From contig JAHBXB010000001.1 in NCBI GenBank assembly GCA_019636655.1, forward strand, positions 1,054,001 through 1,118,000: a stretch of DNA of 64,000 nucleotides, read 5' to 3'. Position numbers and translations under genes: made by a program. Origin of the DNA: Phycisphaeraceae bacterium. GTDB lineage: Bacteria > Planctomycetota > Phycisphaerae > Phycisphaerales > UBA1924. Shown here in pieces: positions 54,558 through 63,557 of the stretch. The notes under the pieces were generated by a model that worked only from the letters and a program-made list of their open reading frames with translations, was not told the origin of the DNA and ran no database searches. Each line of letters opens with the position of its first letter. Position 1 is the first letter of the stretch.

Positions 54558-57311
54558 GTGGCCCGACTGATCACCTCCATCTCGACAACCGCGATCCTCG
54601 CCGCCGCGAGTGCCGCTGTGGCCCAGCCGCAGATCACTTCGCTCGGCACGGGCACGCCCGCAAGCGTGAGCAACCCCGTTTCGGGGACCAACTACATCAC
54701 CGGCACCTCGTCCTCCTCAATCGCCCGGTGGACACTGAGCGGCGGCACGTTGACCCTCGACAACCTCGGCGGCACGGGCAGCGGCGTCACCTCCGCCGAC
54801 GGCTCTCTTGTTGCCGGCGCGGTGCTCAACGTAAGCCCTCAGGCTTCCGGCAACGCCGCCACTGGCGTCTCCCCCCCATTCAGCACCACGCCGACGCTCG
54901 TTCCCACGCTGATCGCCGCGACCGAATCCGCCGGCGCCCGCTGGGACTCCACCTCGATGACCTGGCAGCGGCTTGGAAGCCTGCCGATTGATCCGAGCCT
55001 GATGGTCTACGGCTCCGGCTCGAGCGGCAGCTCAAGCGGCAACTTCCTCATTACGACCGCCATGTCCCCCAACGGCCGGTTCATCGTCGGCCGGGGCTAC
55101 ATCTCGACGTACAACAGCGCCGCCGGCACCACTATCGCCGTGTCGTCTTCCCAGTGGCGGCCCTTCATCTGGGACGCCCAGGCCAACGGCGGCAACGGTG
55201 GTCTGACCGTCCTCCCCACACCCTTCCGCACGTCCTCCAACACGTACCGCCGCCGCACCGGCGTCGCCTACGCCGTCAGCAACGACGGGCTCGTCATTGC
55301 GGGGACACAGGAGCACAATGTCTCTGCAGCCGCCGCGCCCGACCCGGACGGCGCTCGGCCGGCCGTCTGGCGCTGGAACCCCGGCACCAGTTCCTACGAC
55401 ATGACCTATCTCCCCAACGGGGTCAACAGCAGCGGCTTCCCCTACACCTACAGCATCTCCTCGGGCATGCTGATGAACTCGGACGGCACGGTCGTCGTCT
55501 GCCGCGCCGTCGCCGACCTCACGGGCAACAGCTATGTCGCCAAGTGGACATGGAACAGTGGCACCTCGTCGTGGAGCGCCCCGGTCGTCATTGGTGCCGA
55601 CCTCACAACCCCGGCATCTTGGCTTCCCCTGTCCGTCACCAGTTGTGGCATCCCGCCGACGCTGACACCGACGGGAATGTCCGATGACGGCAACACGGTG
55701 GTCGGCATGGCCGTCTACAGCACCTGCGGCAGCTTTATGTCCGGTGGCTTTATCTGGACCCAGTCCAGCGGCCTGGTCGTCGACTGGTACGACCATCTCG
55801 TCGCCCAGAACGTCCCCGGCATCACCGCTAACTATGGCCCGATCGGCGACAACGGCGACCCGGCCCGCGGCCTGCCCAAGCTCGGCTTCCCGGCCGCCAT
55901 CTCACCCGACGGCAGCACGATCGTCGGCTTCCAGGGCGGCAACCAGCTCATCCCCGGTGCGGCGCCGTGGGCCCTCCGCAGCAGCGGCGCTCCCGGTTGC
56001 GTCGCGCCCGCCGTGGTCTCCAACCCCAATGCCCTCACCACCTTCTCCCGCTGCTCCTCGTTCGGCGTCATCCTGAACGCCGCCGCCAGCGGCTCGTCCC
56101 CCGCTTTCGCATGGTTCAAGGACAACGTCGAACTCGCCGACGGTCCCACCGCCAGCGGCTCGGTGCTCTCCGGGGTTAACACCGGCCAGCTCCGAATCAC
56201 CGGCCCGAACCTCGGAGACGCCGGCAACTACCACTGCGTGGTGTCCAACGCGTGCGGCAGCGTCCAGACGACCACCGCCGTGGTCCAGCCCGACCCCTCC
56301 GTTACGACACCTCCGAACGACACCTGCGCCAACGCAACCAGCGTCGGCGAAGGAACCTTCGCCTTCAACCCCTGCGGGGCCTGGGTGGACGAGGCGGGCG
56401 CGATCTGCAACCTCAGCATCGGTCCGGGCACCTCGGATGTTTGGTACAGCTACACCCCTACCTTCACCGGTGAGGCCCGCTTCCAGACCTGCGGCGCCAA
56501 CTACAACACCGTCATCGGCATCTGGAGCGAGTGCGGCGGCGTCGAACTGGCCTGCAACGACGATGTCGGCTCCGGCGTCAGCGGGTGCTCCTCGAACCGC
56601 AGCCGCATCTCCCGCTACAACGTCACCGCAGGTGTTCCGGTGCTGATCCGCGTCGCGGCGTCCACCTCCCCGGGCACCACCGGCAGCCTCCAGATCCTGC
56701 AGGCTCCGCCGATCCCGGCCAACGACGACTGCTCCAACCCCACCCCGGTCACGGTCGCCCCCGGCAACCTCCCCGTCACCACTACCTTCGATTGTGCGGA
56801 GGCCTCCGATGACTGGCTCGCCAGTTGCGTGACCGCCTCCTCCTACCGCGACCTGTGGTTCACCTTCAACCCGCCGCAGAATGGCACCGTCCGTCTCGCC
56901 ACCTGCCCGGGCACCTCGTTCGACACCGTCCTGAGCGTCCACTCGGCGTGCCTCACTGGCGACTACGCCTGCAACGACAACGCGGGCATCTCGGGCTGCT
57001 CCACGCAGAGCATCATCGATAGCCTCGCCGTCACGCGCAACACGCCGCTGCTCATCCGCATCGCCCAGAAGTCGCTGAGCACCACCACCGCCGGCACGCT
57101 CACCCTCAAGTTCACCCCCGCCTGTCCGGCCGACTACGACAACGACGGCGTCTTCACGCCGACCGACATCGCCTCCTTCATCAACACGTGGTTCAACAGC
57201 ATCTCCGCCGGCGGCCTCGCGGGCGACTACGACGGAAACGGCGTGGTGGATCCGACCGACATCGCCACCTTCATCAACGCCTGGCTGACCGGCGTTCAGT
57301 CCGGCTGCTAG
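54558..57311 (+). CDS. Large secreted multidomain protein with dockerin-like C-terminal tail
   Basis: Exported protein of 917 residues. The signal peptide MARLITSISTTAILAAASAAVA is cleaved before QPQ. Residues about 25-490 hold repeated beta segments of the extracellular HAF-repeat type (SADGSLVAGAV, MSPNGRFIVGRGY, VSNDGLVIAGTQ, MSDDGNTVVGMAVY, ISPDGSTIVGFQ). An Ig-like domain follows (about 500-595), then two related Cys-rich modules (NDTCANATSVGEG... and NDDCSNPTPVTVA...). The tail CPADYDNDGVFTPTDI ... GDYDGNGVVDPTDI ... SGC is the same double Ca-loop, Cys-bounded tail as in the kelch protein. The GTG at 54558 has GGAG nine bases upstream; a GTG at 54477 would sit in the leader hairpin. Confidence 0.82.
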   Translation: MARLITSISTTAILAAASAAVAQPQITSLGTGTPASVSNPVSGTNYITGTSSSSIARWTLSGGTLTLDNLGGTGSGVTSADGSLVAGAVLNVSPQASGNAATGVSPPFSTTPTLVPTLIAATESAGARWDSTSMTWQRLGSLPIDPSLMVYGSGSSGSSSGNFLITTAMSPNGRFIVGRGYISTYNSAAGTTIAVSSSQWRPFIWDAQANGGNGGLTVLPTPFRTSSNTYRRRTGVAYAVSNDGLVIAGTQEHNVSAAAAPDPDGARPAVWRWNPGTSSYDMTYLPNGVNSSGFPYTYSISSGMLMNSDGTVVVCRAVADLTGNSYVAKWTWNSGTSSWSAPVVIGADLTTPASWLPLSVTSCGIPPTLTPTGMSDDGNTVVGMAVYSTCGSFMSGGFIWTQSSGLVVDWYDHLVAQNVPGITANYGPIGDNGDPARGLPKLGFPAAISPDGSTIVGFQGGNQLIPGAAPWALRSSGAPGCVAPAVVSNPNALTTFSRCSSFGVILNAAASGSSPAFAWFKDNVELADGPTASGSVLSGVNTGQLRITGPNLGDAGNYHCVVSNACGSVQTTTAVVQPDPSVTTPPNDTCANATSVGEGTFAFNPCGAWVDEAGAICNLSIGPGTSDVWYSYTPTFTGEARFQTCGANYNTVIGIWSECGGVELACNDDVGSGVSGCSSNRSRISRYNVTAGVPVLIRVAASTSPGTTGSLQILQAPPIPANDDCSNPTPVTVAPGNLPVTTTFDCAEASDDWLASCVTASSYRDLWFTFNPPQNGTVRLATCPGTSFDTVLSVHSACLTGDYACNDNAGISGCSTQSIIDSLAVTRNTPLLIRIAQKSLSTTTAGTLTLKFTPACPADYDNDGVFTPTDIASFINTWFNSISAGGLAGDYDGNGVVDPTDIATFINAWLTGVQSGC

Positions 57312-57377
57312 TTCCGTGACCTCCCCCGGGGACCGCAGACCCGGAACCTGTTGACCGCGGAGCCGGTCAAAGCCAAG

Positions 57378-57414
57378 GCCGCACACGCCACGGAGCGTGT
57401 GCGGCTATTTTTTT
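57378..57414 (+). terminator. Rho-independent terminator after the secreted-protein gene
   Basis: Perfect 10-bp stem GCCGCACACG / CGTGTGCGGC with an eight-base loop, then TATTTTTTT. Confidence 0.9.
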
Positions 57415-57513
57415 CCCGGTCCGATTCCCGCATGGCACGCGGCGTCCGCACGCCCGGCACAATCCCCGCTTTCCTACCATCTCCCCGAGAGCCGCCCGCC
57501 AGCCGGAGCCGTC

Positions 57514-58254
57514 GTGCCCCCACTTCGCGTCGACATCCTCACCACGTTCCCCGAGATGTTCGGCTCCCAGCCCGGCGGGGCGCTCGCCTCCAGCATCCCC
57601 GCGCGGGCCCGGGCCGCCGGCCTCGTGGAATGGCACGCCACGAACATCCGTGACTTCGCCGGCAACAAGCACCAGAAGACCGACGACCGCCCCTTCGGCG
57701 GCGGACCGGGCATGGTCATGATGTGCCAGCCGCTGTGGGACGCCGTGCTCGCCGTCGAATCCGCCGATCCCCGCCCAGCGACCCGGATACTCCTCACGCC
57801 ACAGGGCCGCCCGCTCACCCAATCGATCGTCGAGGACCTCGCCGCACGCCCGAGGCTCCTCCTCATCGCCGGCCACTACGAGGGCGTCGACGAGCGGGTC
57901 ATCGCCCGCCTTGCCCCCATGGAACTCTCCCTGGGCGACTACGTCCTCTCCGGCGGGGAGCTCGCCGCGATCGTCCTGCTCGATGCCATCATCCGCCTGC
58001 TCCCCGGTGCCCTGGGGCACGAGGAGTCCGCGGCGGAGGATTCCTTCTCCGATCTCCCCGCCACCCCCAAGTCGGGGTTCCCGGGAGGCCGCCTGCTGGA
58101 CTGTGCACACTTCACCAAGCCACGGGAGTGGATGGGGATGCCCGTCCCCGATGTCCTGCTCTCGGGGGACCACGGGGCCATCGCCCGCTGGCGGCTCGAG
58201 CAGCGTCTGGCCAGGACCCGCGAACGCCGGCCGGACCTTCTCCCGCCCACATAG
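57514..58254 (+). CDS. trmD: tRNA (guanine-N1)-methyltransferase
   Basis: SPOUT methyltransferase making m1G37 in tRNA, 246 residues. Signatures are RVDILTTFPEMF, DDRPFGGGPGMVMMCQPLWDAV, LLIAGHYEGVDERVIARL, LSLGDYVLSGGELAAIVLLDAIIRLLPG and the C-terminal FTKPREWMGMPVPDVLLSGDHGAIARWR. The start is probably GTG at 57514 with GGAG six bases upstream; no ATG fits the conserved N-terminus. rimM, normally upstream, is absent. rplS follows after 83 bases. Confidence 0.96.
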   Translation: MPPLRVDILTTFPEMFGSQPGGALASSIPARARAAGLVEWHATNIRDFAGNKHQKTDDRPFGGGPGMVMMCQPLWDAVLAVESADPRPATRILLTPQGRPLTQSIVEDLAARPRLLLIAGHYEGVDERVIARLAPMELSLGDYVLSGGELAAIVLLDAIIRLLPGALGHEESAAEDSFSDLPATPKSGFPGGRLLDCAHFTKPREWMGMPVPDVLLSGDHGAIARWRLEQRLARTRERRPDLLPPT

Positions 58255-58337
58255 AAGCCCGCCCAGGCCCCGCCTATGGTTTGGGCCCTTCCGGGCTCCC
58301 AAATCCCGGATCGGCGGTCACTTCGGAGTTCAACGCC

Positions 58338-58730
58338 ATGGGCCTTCAGAGCATCATCGAGAACGTCAACAAGTCCGTCATCCGCACGGATATCCCGCGC
58401 ATCGACATCGGCGACACGGTCAACGTGCACTGCCGCATCATCGAGGGCCAGAAGGAGCGCATCCAGGTCTTCCAGGGTGTGGTCCTCTCCCGCGCCGGCC
58501 GCGGCGTGACCGAGATGATCACGGTCCGCCGGATCGTTGACAACATGGGCGTCGAGCGCATCTTCCCCATCAACTCGCCCCGCATCGCCAAGTACGAGGT
58601 CATCCGCCGGGCCGACGCTCGCCGCTCCAAGCTCTACTTCCTCCGCGACCGCGCCGGCAAGTCCCGCCGCCTCCGCGACCGCCGCCGCGGCATGAAGCAC
58701 GTGGCCGGCGAGGGCGCCCCGAAGGCCTGA
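58338..58730 (+). CDS. rplS: 50S ribosomal protein L19
   Basis: Large-subunit ribosomal protein at the subunit interface, 130 residues. IPRIDIGDTVNVHCRIIEGQKERIQVFQGVVLSR, TVRRIVDNMGVERIFPINSPRIAKYEVIRR and KLYFLRDRAGKSRRLRDRR are diagnostic for bL19. A short extra tail follows. It pairs with trmD as in most bacteria and is followed by a terminator. Confidence 0.97.
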   Translation: MGLQSIIENVNKSVIRTDIPRIDIGDTVNVHCRIIEGQKERIQVFQGVVLSRAGRGVTEMITVRRIVDNMGVERIFPINSPRIAKYEVIRRADARRSKLYFLRDRAGKSRRLRDRRRGMKHVAGEGAPKA

Positions 58731-58753
58731 CCGGTCCTCCAGCAATCTCAACG

Positions 58754-58783
58754 CGACCCCGTCCGCATGGATGGGGTCGTTTT
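58754..58783 (+). terminator. Rho-independent terminator after rplS
   Basis: 11-bp stem CGACCCCGTCC / GGATGGGGTCG with one G-T pair and a GCAT loop, then TTTT. Confidence 0.82.
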
Positions 58784-58812
58784 CAATTGGCGATCTCCAC
58801 CGCACACCCCGG

Positions 58813-58818
58813 TATGCT
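58813..58818 (+). promoter_or_regulatory. -10-like TATGCT before the MDR oxidoreductase gene
   Basis: TATGCT, six bases (CCATCC), then the ATG at 58825; no Shine-Dalgarno. Leaderless pattern. Confidence 0.45.
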
Positions 58819-58824
58819 CCATCC

Positions 58825-59871
58825 ATGCTCGCCGTCACCATCATCGCCGCCGGCTCACCCGTCGCCCCCAACGTGAAGGTCGTCACCGACTGGCCCGAGC
58901 CGCCGTCTCCAGGCCCAGGCCAGGCCCTCATCAAGACCCTCGCCTCGGCCCTCAACCAACTTGATCTCTGGGTCGGCCGCGGCGTGCCCGGCCTCACCCT
59001 CACCTACCCGCGCATCTCCGGCTGCGATGCCTGCGGGGTGGTCGAAGCCGTCGGGCCCGGCGTGGACACGGCGTGGGTCGGACGGAAGGTCATCGTCAAC
59101 GCGGCGAGCGTCAAGCCTCCGCCGGCGCGCCCCGGCGATCCTCCCACTTCAACGCTCGCCCCCGACTACGAACTCCAGGGCGAGCACCACAACGGCATGC
59201 ACTGCGAGCGGTTCGTCTCGCCCGCGGCCAACCTCGCCGCAATAGACGATTCGGCGGACCCCGCCGAGGCCGCTGCATTCGGCCTCGTCACGCTGACGGC
59301 CTACTCGATGATGGTCACCAAGGCGCGGCTCGTCGCGGGGCAGTCGGTCCTCGTCACCGGCATCGGCGGCGGCGTCGCCCTCGCCGCCCTCTCCATCGCG
59401 AAGCACCTGGGCTGCCCCGTCGTCGTAACGAGCCGGCACCAGTGGAAGCTCGACCGCGCCAAACAGCTCGGCGCCGACGTGGGCGTCCTCGACTCCGGCC
59501 AGGACTGGTCCAAGGAAGTCCGCGCCTGGACCGGCAAGCGGGGCGTCGACCTCGCCGTGGATTCCTCCGGCAAGGCCACGCACCTCAACTGCATCAAGTC
59601 CCTCGCCCGCGGCGGAGCCTACGTCACTCCCGGCTGCACCAGCGGCCCCGATGCCGTGACCGACCTCGCACGCATCTTCTGGAACCAACTCCGCCTCCTC
59701 GGATCAACCATGGGGACCAACGCGGAGTTCGGCGAGATCGCCGCCCTCCACCGCGCCGGGAAACTCCGCGGCGTGATCGACAAGATCTTCCCGGCGAGAG
59801 AGGCCCCAGCCGCGTTCGCGCGATTGGAATCGGCTGATCAGTTCGGGAAGGTCGTCATCCGATGGGACTGA
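58825..59871 (+). CDS. MDR-superfamily alcohol dehydrogenase/quinone oxidoreductase
   Basis: Medium-chain dehydrogenase/reductase of 348 residues. The GroES-like N-terminal domain shows GQALIKTLASALNQLDLWVGRG, ISGCDACGVVEAVGPGV and the polar loop ELQGEHHNGMHCERFVSP. The Rossmann domain shows VLVTGIGGGVALAALSIAKHLGCPVVVTSR, AKQLGADVGVLD and GVDLAVDSSGKATHL. It is closest in layout to the quinone reductase/zinc-ADH mixed group; the four-Cys structural zinc lobe is missing. NADP(H) use and substrate are not deducible. Confidence 0.85.
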   Translation: MLAVTIIAAGSPVAPNVKVVTDWPEPPSPGPGQALIKTLASALNQLDLWVGRGVPGLTLTYPRISGCDACGVVEAVGPGVDTAWVGRKVIVNAASVKPPPARPGDPPTSTLAPDYELQGEHHNGMHCERFVSPAANLAAIDDSADPAEAAAFGLVTLTAYSMMVTKARLVAGQSVLVTGIGGGVALAALSIAKHLGCPVVVTSRHQWKLDRAKQLGADVGVLDSGQDWSKEVRAWTGKRGVDLAVDSSGKATHLNCIKSLARGGAYVTPGCTSGPDAVTDLARIFWNQLRLLGSTMGTNAEFGEIAALHRAGKLRGVIDKIFPAREAPAAFARLESADQFGKVVIRWD

Positions 59872-59898
59872 TCGCACTGCGTCGATGGCGATGCGGGC

Positions 59899-61407
59899 TC
59901 AACCTGCCCTGATCTTCCTCACCACCCCCGTCGTGCTCTTCCCATCCACCATCGGAAGAAGTTCCACCCGCCCGCCGCGGGCCAGCACGGTCTCTGCCCC
60001 CGGCACCTGATCGATCGAGTACTCCCCGCCCTTGACCAGCACGTCGGGCTGAACCACGCCGATCAACTCCGCCGGCGTGTCCTGCTCGAACACCACCACC
60101 GCGTCGACGCACTCGAGCCCGCCGAGCAGTTCCGCGCGGTCCCGCTCGCTGTTGATCGGCCGCTCCGCCCCCTTGAGCCGCCGCACCGATGCATCGCTGT
60201 TCACCGCCACGACAAGGTACTCGCCCAGAGCCCCGGCCCGCTTCAGCAGCGACAGGTGCCCCGCGTGCAGGATGTCGAAGCAGCCGTTGGTGAACACCAC
60301 CCGCTTCCCCTCGCGCCGCACCGCCGAAACCTCGACCGCCAGTTCCTCCCACGTCCGCAGTTTCTCCGCCCCCGAGTGGTGCTCGCCGGTCCGCTCTCGG
60401 AGCAGCACCTCCCGGTGGATCGTCTCGATCGGCATCGGAACGACCCCGAAGACCGCGACCTCCAGCCCCGCCGCCGCGTTCGCGAACTTCACCGCATCCG
60501 TCCACCCCATCTTGTTCACGCGGCCCGCGGCGAGCGCGGCCAGCACCATGTCGCCGGCTCCCGTCACGTCGTAGACCTGCCGCGCCACGGTCGGCACGAC
60601 CACCGGCCCCTCCACGGCCCCTCGCTCCAGGAGCAGTGCCCCCTGCCGGTCCAGCGTGATCACCGCCGCATCCAGGTCGAGTTCCCGTTGCAACCGCTGC
60701 GCGATCTCCGCGTGCCCCATCGGCGGCGCATCGTCCGCGACCTTCACGCCCGCGGCGAGCGCCGCCTCCGTCCGGTTGGGCGTGATCGCCGTCGCGCCGC
60801 GGTACTTCGAGTAGTCCCTGATCGCCGCGGGATCAACCAGCACCTCGATCCCACGCCCCATCCTCTTGCATCGCTCGATGACGCCCTGGGTAAACCCCGG
60901 CGCGCACACGCCCTTGCCGTAGTCCTCGATGCACACCACATCCGCACCCTCGGCCGCCCGCTCGAACGCCTCCATCAGCCGCGCCGTCACCCCCTCGTCC
61001 ACGGGCTCGCGCGACTCGTGGTCTTCACGGAACATCTTCTGCGGATGCCGGTGCTGCGCCAGGCCGATCATCGACCGCTTCCGCGTCGTCGGCCGCGTTG
61101 GGTCCTCGACGAGCCCGGTCGCATCCACCCCGGCCTCCTCGAGCAGCCGCCGGAGCGATCTGCCCGCCTCATCCGCCCCCACCACCCCCACCGCCCGCAC
61201 GCGCCCTTTCATCGCCACCAAGTCCAGGCACACGTTCGCCGCCCCCCCGGGCCGGTCCTCTTCCTTCACAACATGGAGCACCGGCACCGGCGCCTCGGGC
61301 GACAGCCGCTCGGCATTGCCGTGAACCAGTTGGTCCAGCATGAAATCCCCGACCACCACCGCCGTAAACGGCCTCCACGCGGCCAACGTTTCCAGAAGCG
61401 TGCTCAT
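59899..61407 (-). CDS. hldE: Bifunctional ADP-heptose synthesis enzyme HldE
   Basis: Two activities of the LPS inner-core heptose pathway in one 502-residue chain. The N-terminal PfkB-type kinase (about 1-330) phosphorylates heptose 7-phosphate (VVVGDFMLDQLVHGNAERLSPEAPVPVLHV, DRPGGAANVCLDLVAMKG, and the anion hole DVTGAGDMVLAALAAG). The C-terminal nucleotidyltransferase (about 350-502) adds AMP (VFTNGCFDILHAGHLSLLKRA, NSDASVRRLKG, VKGGEYSIDQVPGAETV, STTGVVRKIRAG). The ATG at 61407 is preceded eight bases upstream by TACCCT. Together with lpxK it indicates an LPS-bearing outer membrane. Confidence 0.96.
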   Translation of the reverse strand: MSTLLETLAAWRPFTAVVVGDFMLDQLVHGNAERLSPEAPVPVLHVVKEEDRPGGAANVCLDLVAMKGRVRAVGVVGADEAGRSLRRLLEEAGVDATGLVEDPTRPTTRKRSMIGLAQHRHPQKMFREDHESREPVDEGVTARLMEAFERAAEGADVVCIEDYGKGVCAPGFTQGVIERCKRMGRGIEVLVDPAAIRDYSKYRGATAITPNRTEAALAAGVKVADDAPPMGHAEIAQRLQRELDLDAAVITLDRQGALLLERGAVEGPVVVPTVARQVYDVTGAGDMVLAALAAGRVNKMGWTDAVKFANAAAGLEVAVFGVVPMPIETIHREVLLRERTGEHHSGAEKLRTWEELAVEVSAVRREGKRVVFTNGCFDILHAGHLSLLKRAGALGEYLVVAVNSDASVRRLKGAERPINSERDRAELLGGLECVDAVVVFEQDTPAELIGVVQPDVLVKGGEYSIDQVPGAETVLARGGRVELLPMVDGKSTTGVVRKIRAG

Positions 61408-61415
61408 GCGTCGGG

Positions 61416-61438
61416 AGGGTAGGAGCGTCCGGTAGACT
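61416..61438. promoter_or_regulatory. Divergent leaderless-type -10 hexamers between hldE and the zinc-ribbon gene
   Basis: Minus-strand TACCCT (61421-61416) lies eight bases before the hldE ATG. Plus-strand TAGACT (61433-61438) lies six bases before the ATG at 61445. Only 37 bases separate the two start codons, which leaves no room for leaders with a Shine-Dalgarno and full promoters unless the transcripts begin at the start codons. Confidence 0.5.
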
Positions 61439-61444
61439 GCGGTC

Positions 61445-61915
61445 ATGCCACAGCGACGGCGCCGACGAGCCCGCTGGATCAAGTGGGCCTGTCTCGCGGC
61501 CACGATCATCGTTTGGGCTGTTTGCTTGGCCAGTACGAAGTGGCGAGTTGAATACCGCTGGGGAGCCCGGTACGTAGGGCTGCTCCACTTTGGGATCAGT
61601 TTCGGCACCTACTCATCGCCTGCGCTTCAGCGAGAGGCATCCGGGTGGCACATCGAGACCCAATCCGGTGGGTACCTCTACCCAACCAGTTGGCAGAGGC
61701 GTGGCCCCGGCTGGTGGTTCGGCAACATCTCACTGGGCTGGCCGTTTCTGCTGATGCCAGCTCTCACGCTCGCGCTTTTCGTTCATGCAGTGTGGCGCCG
61801 CTTCCGCGTTCCACCCGGTCACTGTGCGGCCTGCCACTACGACCTCACGGGCAACACCACCGGCATTTGCCCGGAGTGCGGCGCTTCGGCTGTCCCTCCC
61901 ACGCCTGATCCCTGA
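61445..61915 (+). CDS. Small membrane protein with C-terminal zinc ribbon
   Basis: Protein of 156 residues. A basic N-terminus (PQRRRRRAR) is followed by a hydrophobic helix (about 12-30), a soluble Trp/Gly-rich middle, a second hydrophobic helix (about 97-117), and the zinc ribbon CAACHYDLTGNTTGICPECG with Cys127, 130, 142 and 145. The ribbon resembles that of the SUKH protein at 15.6-16.8 kb. Such proteins are common and uncharacterised in planctomycetes. Function unknown. Confidence 0.75.
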   Translation: MPQRRRRRARWIKWACLAATIIVWAVCLASTKWRVEYRWGARYVGLLHFGISFGTYSSPALQREASGWHIETQSGGYLYPTSWQRRGPGWWFGNISLGWPFLLMPALTLALFVHAVWRRFRVPPGHCAACHYDLTGNTTGICPECGASAVPPTPDP

Positions 61916-62077
61916 ACCGTCAGCGGCCTGCACCGCGGGCTCGCGTCGATTCCTTCCTGTTCTAACAAGCCCAGCGATCACCGCACCAACGAACAGTTGT
62001 TGTTAGACTGCCGCACCAGCCCCCTGGATACGGCGATCTCTTGTTGCCGGCTCCCTCACCTTCCGAAGGGATGATTC

Positions 62078-62842
62078 ATGTTCAAGGTGTTCAAGAGCCT
62101 CGACGACCTGCTCCGCGGCAAGCGCATCGGCGACATGACAGTCGGCGATGATCCGCTGATCGAGATCCCGCTGCGCACCTTCGTCCCGCTCGCGATCGGC
62201 CTCGGCGCCACCTACGGCTTCTTCATGGGCTGGTACCGCGTCGCGATGTGGTGGGGCCAGGATGTGTCCGATGGCTACCTCCAGACGCTCTCTTCGATGA
62301 TCAAGATCCCGGCGCTCTTCCTGCTCACGCTCGCCGTCACCTTCCCTTCCCTCTACGTCTTCAGCGCCCTGCTCGGCGGACGGCTGCGCTTCGGCTCGCT
62401 CCTCCGGTTGCTGCTGGGCACAACGGTCGTGAGCCTCACGGTCGCGGCGTCGTTCGGGCCGATCCTGGCGTTCTTCACCCTCAGCACGACCAGCTACCCG
62501 TTCATGGTGATCCTCAACGTTGCGCTGCTCGCGATCAGCGGGTTCGTCGGGCTCGGATTCCTGATCAAGGCGCTGCGACGCCTGTCGCCGCCCCTCACCC
62601 CCCCGGCCCCGCCGACGTCAGCCCCCGCAGCCGCGAACTCGCATCCAACCTCCGCGGACGAGGGCTCCACGCTCATCTTCGCGGTCTGGATCTTGATCTA
62701 CGGCGCGGTGGGCGTGCAGATGGCGTGGCTGCTCCGGCCGTTCATCGGGCACCCGAGCGTGCCCTTCTCATGGTTCCGTCTGCGGGTCGACAACTTCCTC
62801 GTCGGCCTCTTCGAGAACCTCCGCAATCTTGTGGGCAACTAG
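62078..62842 (+). CDS. Polytopic membrane protein (tandem paralogue 1)
   Basis: Membrane protein of 254 residues with about five hydrophobic segments (FVPLAIGLGATYGFFMGWYRV, MIKIPALFLLTLAVTFPSLYVFSALLG, LLLGTTVVSLTVAASFGPILAFF, FMVILNVALLAISGFVGLGFLI, FAVWILIYGAVGVQMAWLLRPFIG). A Pro/Ala-rich cytosolic linker lies near residues 170-195. It shares the plan IKxPxLxLxTxxVxxPxxxVxxxxLG and (G)(V/I)QxxWxLRPxIG with the next gene, so the two are tandem duplicates. AAGGG precedes the ATG. Function unknown. Confidence 0.75.
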   Translation: MFKVFKSLDDLLRGKRIGDMTVGDDPLIEIPLRTFVPLAIGLGATYGFFMGWYRVAMWWGQDVSDGYLQTLSSMIKIPALFLLTLAVTFPSLYVFSALLGGRLRFGSLLRLLLGTTVVSLTVAASFGPILAFFTLSTTSYPFMVILNVALLAISGFVGLGFLIKALRRLSPPLTPPAPPTSAPAAANSHPTSADEGSTLIFAVWILIYGAVGVQMAWLLRPFIGHPSVPFSWFRLRVDNFLVGLFENLRNLVGN

Positions 62843-62843
62843 C

Positions 62844-63557
62844 GTGGACACCGCGCACCCCACCCCGCGCACGCCCGCCCTCACCGATCGCTTTGAGGAT
62901 CTGTGCGCCCGCATCGGCCGCCCCGGGCGCGACGCCGCGGGCCCGCCCGTGGGCATCCGCGCGCTCCTCGCGGCGATCGCCGTGGGCGGGGCCGTCTTCG
63001 GCGCGGTGATGGGCACCTACCTCGTCGGGGAAGCGGGTCGGTGGCCGCTCGTGGCCTACTCCGCGATCAAGGTGCCGTCGCTGCTGATGGTGACGACGGC
63101 CGTGTGCCTGCCGGCGTTCTTCGTCCTCAACACCGTGCTGGGTCTGCGGGACGACTTCGGCCACGCCGTCCGCGCCGTGCTCGCCGGCCAGGCCGGGCTC
63201 GCGCTCGCACTGGCCTCTCTCTCGCCGCTGACGCGTGTCGCCTACGAGAGCGGCGTCTCGCACGGAACCGCCCAGTTGTTCAACGCCGGCCTCTTTGTCA
63301 TCGCCACCGGCGTCGCGCAGATCGTCATGTTCCGCCACTACCGCGCGATCATCGACTCGAACCCCGCGGCGGCCACCAAGCACCGCACCATGCTCTGGGC
63401 CTGGGTGGCGATGTACGCGTTCACCGGGATCCAGACCGGATGGATCCTGCGGCCGTACATCGGCGTCCCCGACATGGACGTCCGCTTCTTCCGGGCCGAT
63501 GCGTTCAGCAACGCCTACATCTACTTCCTGCAGCTCGTGCTGAGGCGCGGGCTCTAG
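62844..63557 (+). CDS. Polytopic membrane protein (tandem paralogue 2)
   Basis: Membrane protein of 237 residues, related to the preceding one: AYSAIKVPSLLMVTTAVCLPAFFVLNTVLGL, QAGLALALASLSPLTRVAY and GIQTGWILRPYIGVPDMDVRFFR match the same positions. The start is probably GTG one base after the upstream stop; a TTG 15 bases earlier is an alternative. The 3' end overlaps lpxK convergently by four bases. Co-translation suggests a heteromeric complex. Function unknown. Confidence 0.75.
   Translation: MDTAHPTPRTPALTDRFEDLCARIGRPGRDAAGPPVGIRALLAAIAVGGAVFGAVMGTYLVGEAGRWPLVAYSAIKVPSLLMVTTAVCLPAFFVLNTVLGLRDDFGHAVRAVLAGQAGLALALASLSPLTRVAYESGVSHGTAQLFNAGLFVIATGVAQIVMFRHYRAIIDSNPAAATKHRTMLWAWVAMYAFTGIQTGWILRPYIGVPDMDVRFFRADAFSNAYIYFLQLVLRRGL

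Noticed and set aside
58825-59871. Zinc-dependent alcohol dehydrogenase with structural zinc
   Set aside because: The four-Cys structural zinc lobe is not present, so only a general MDR assignment is kept.
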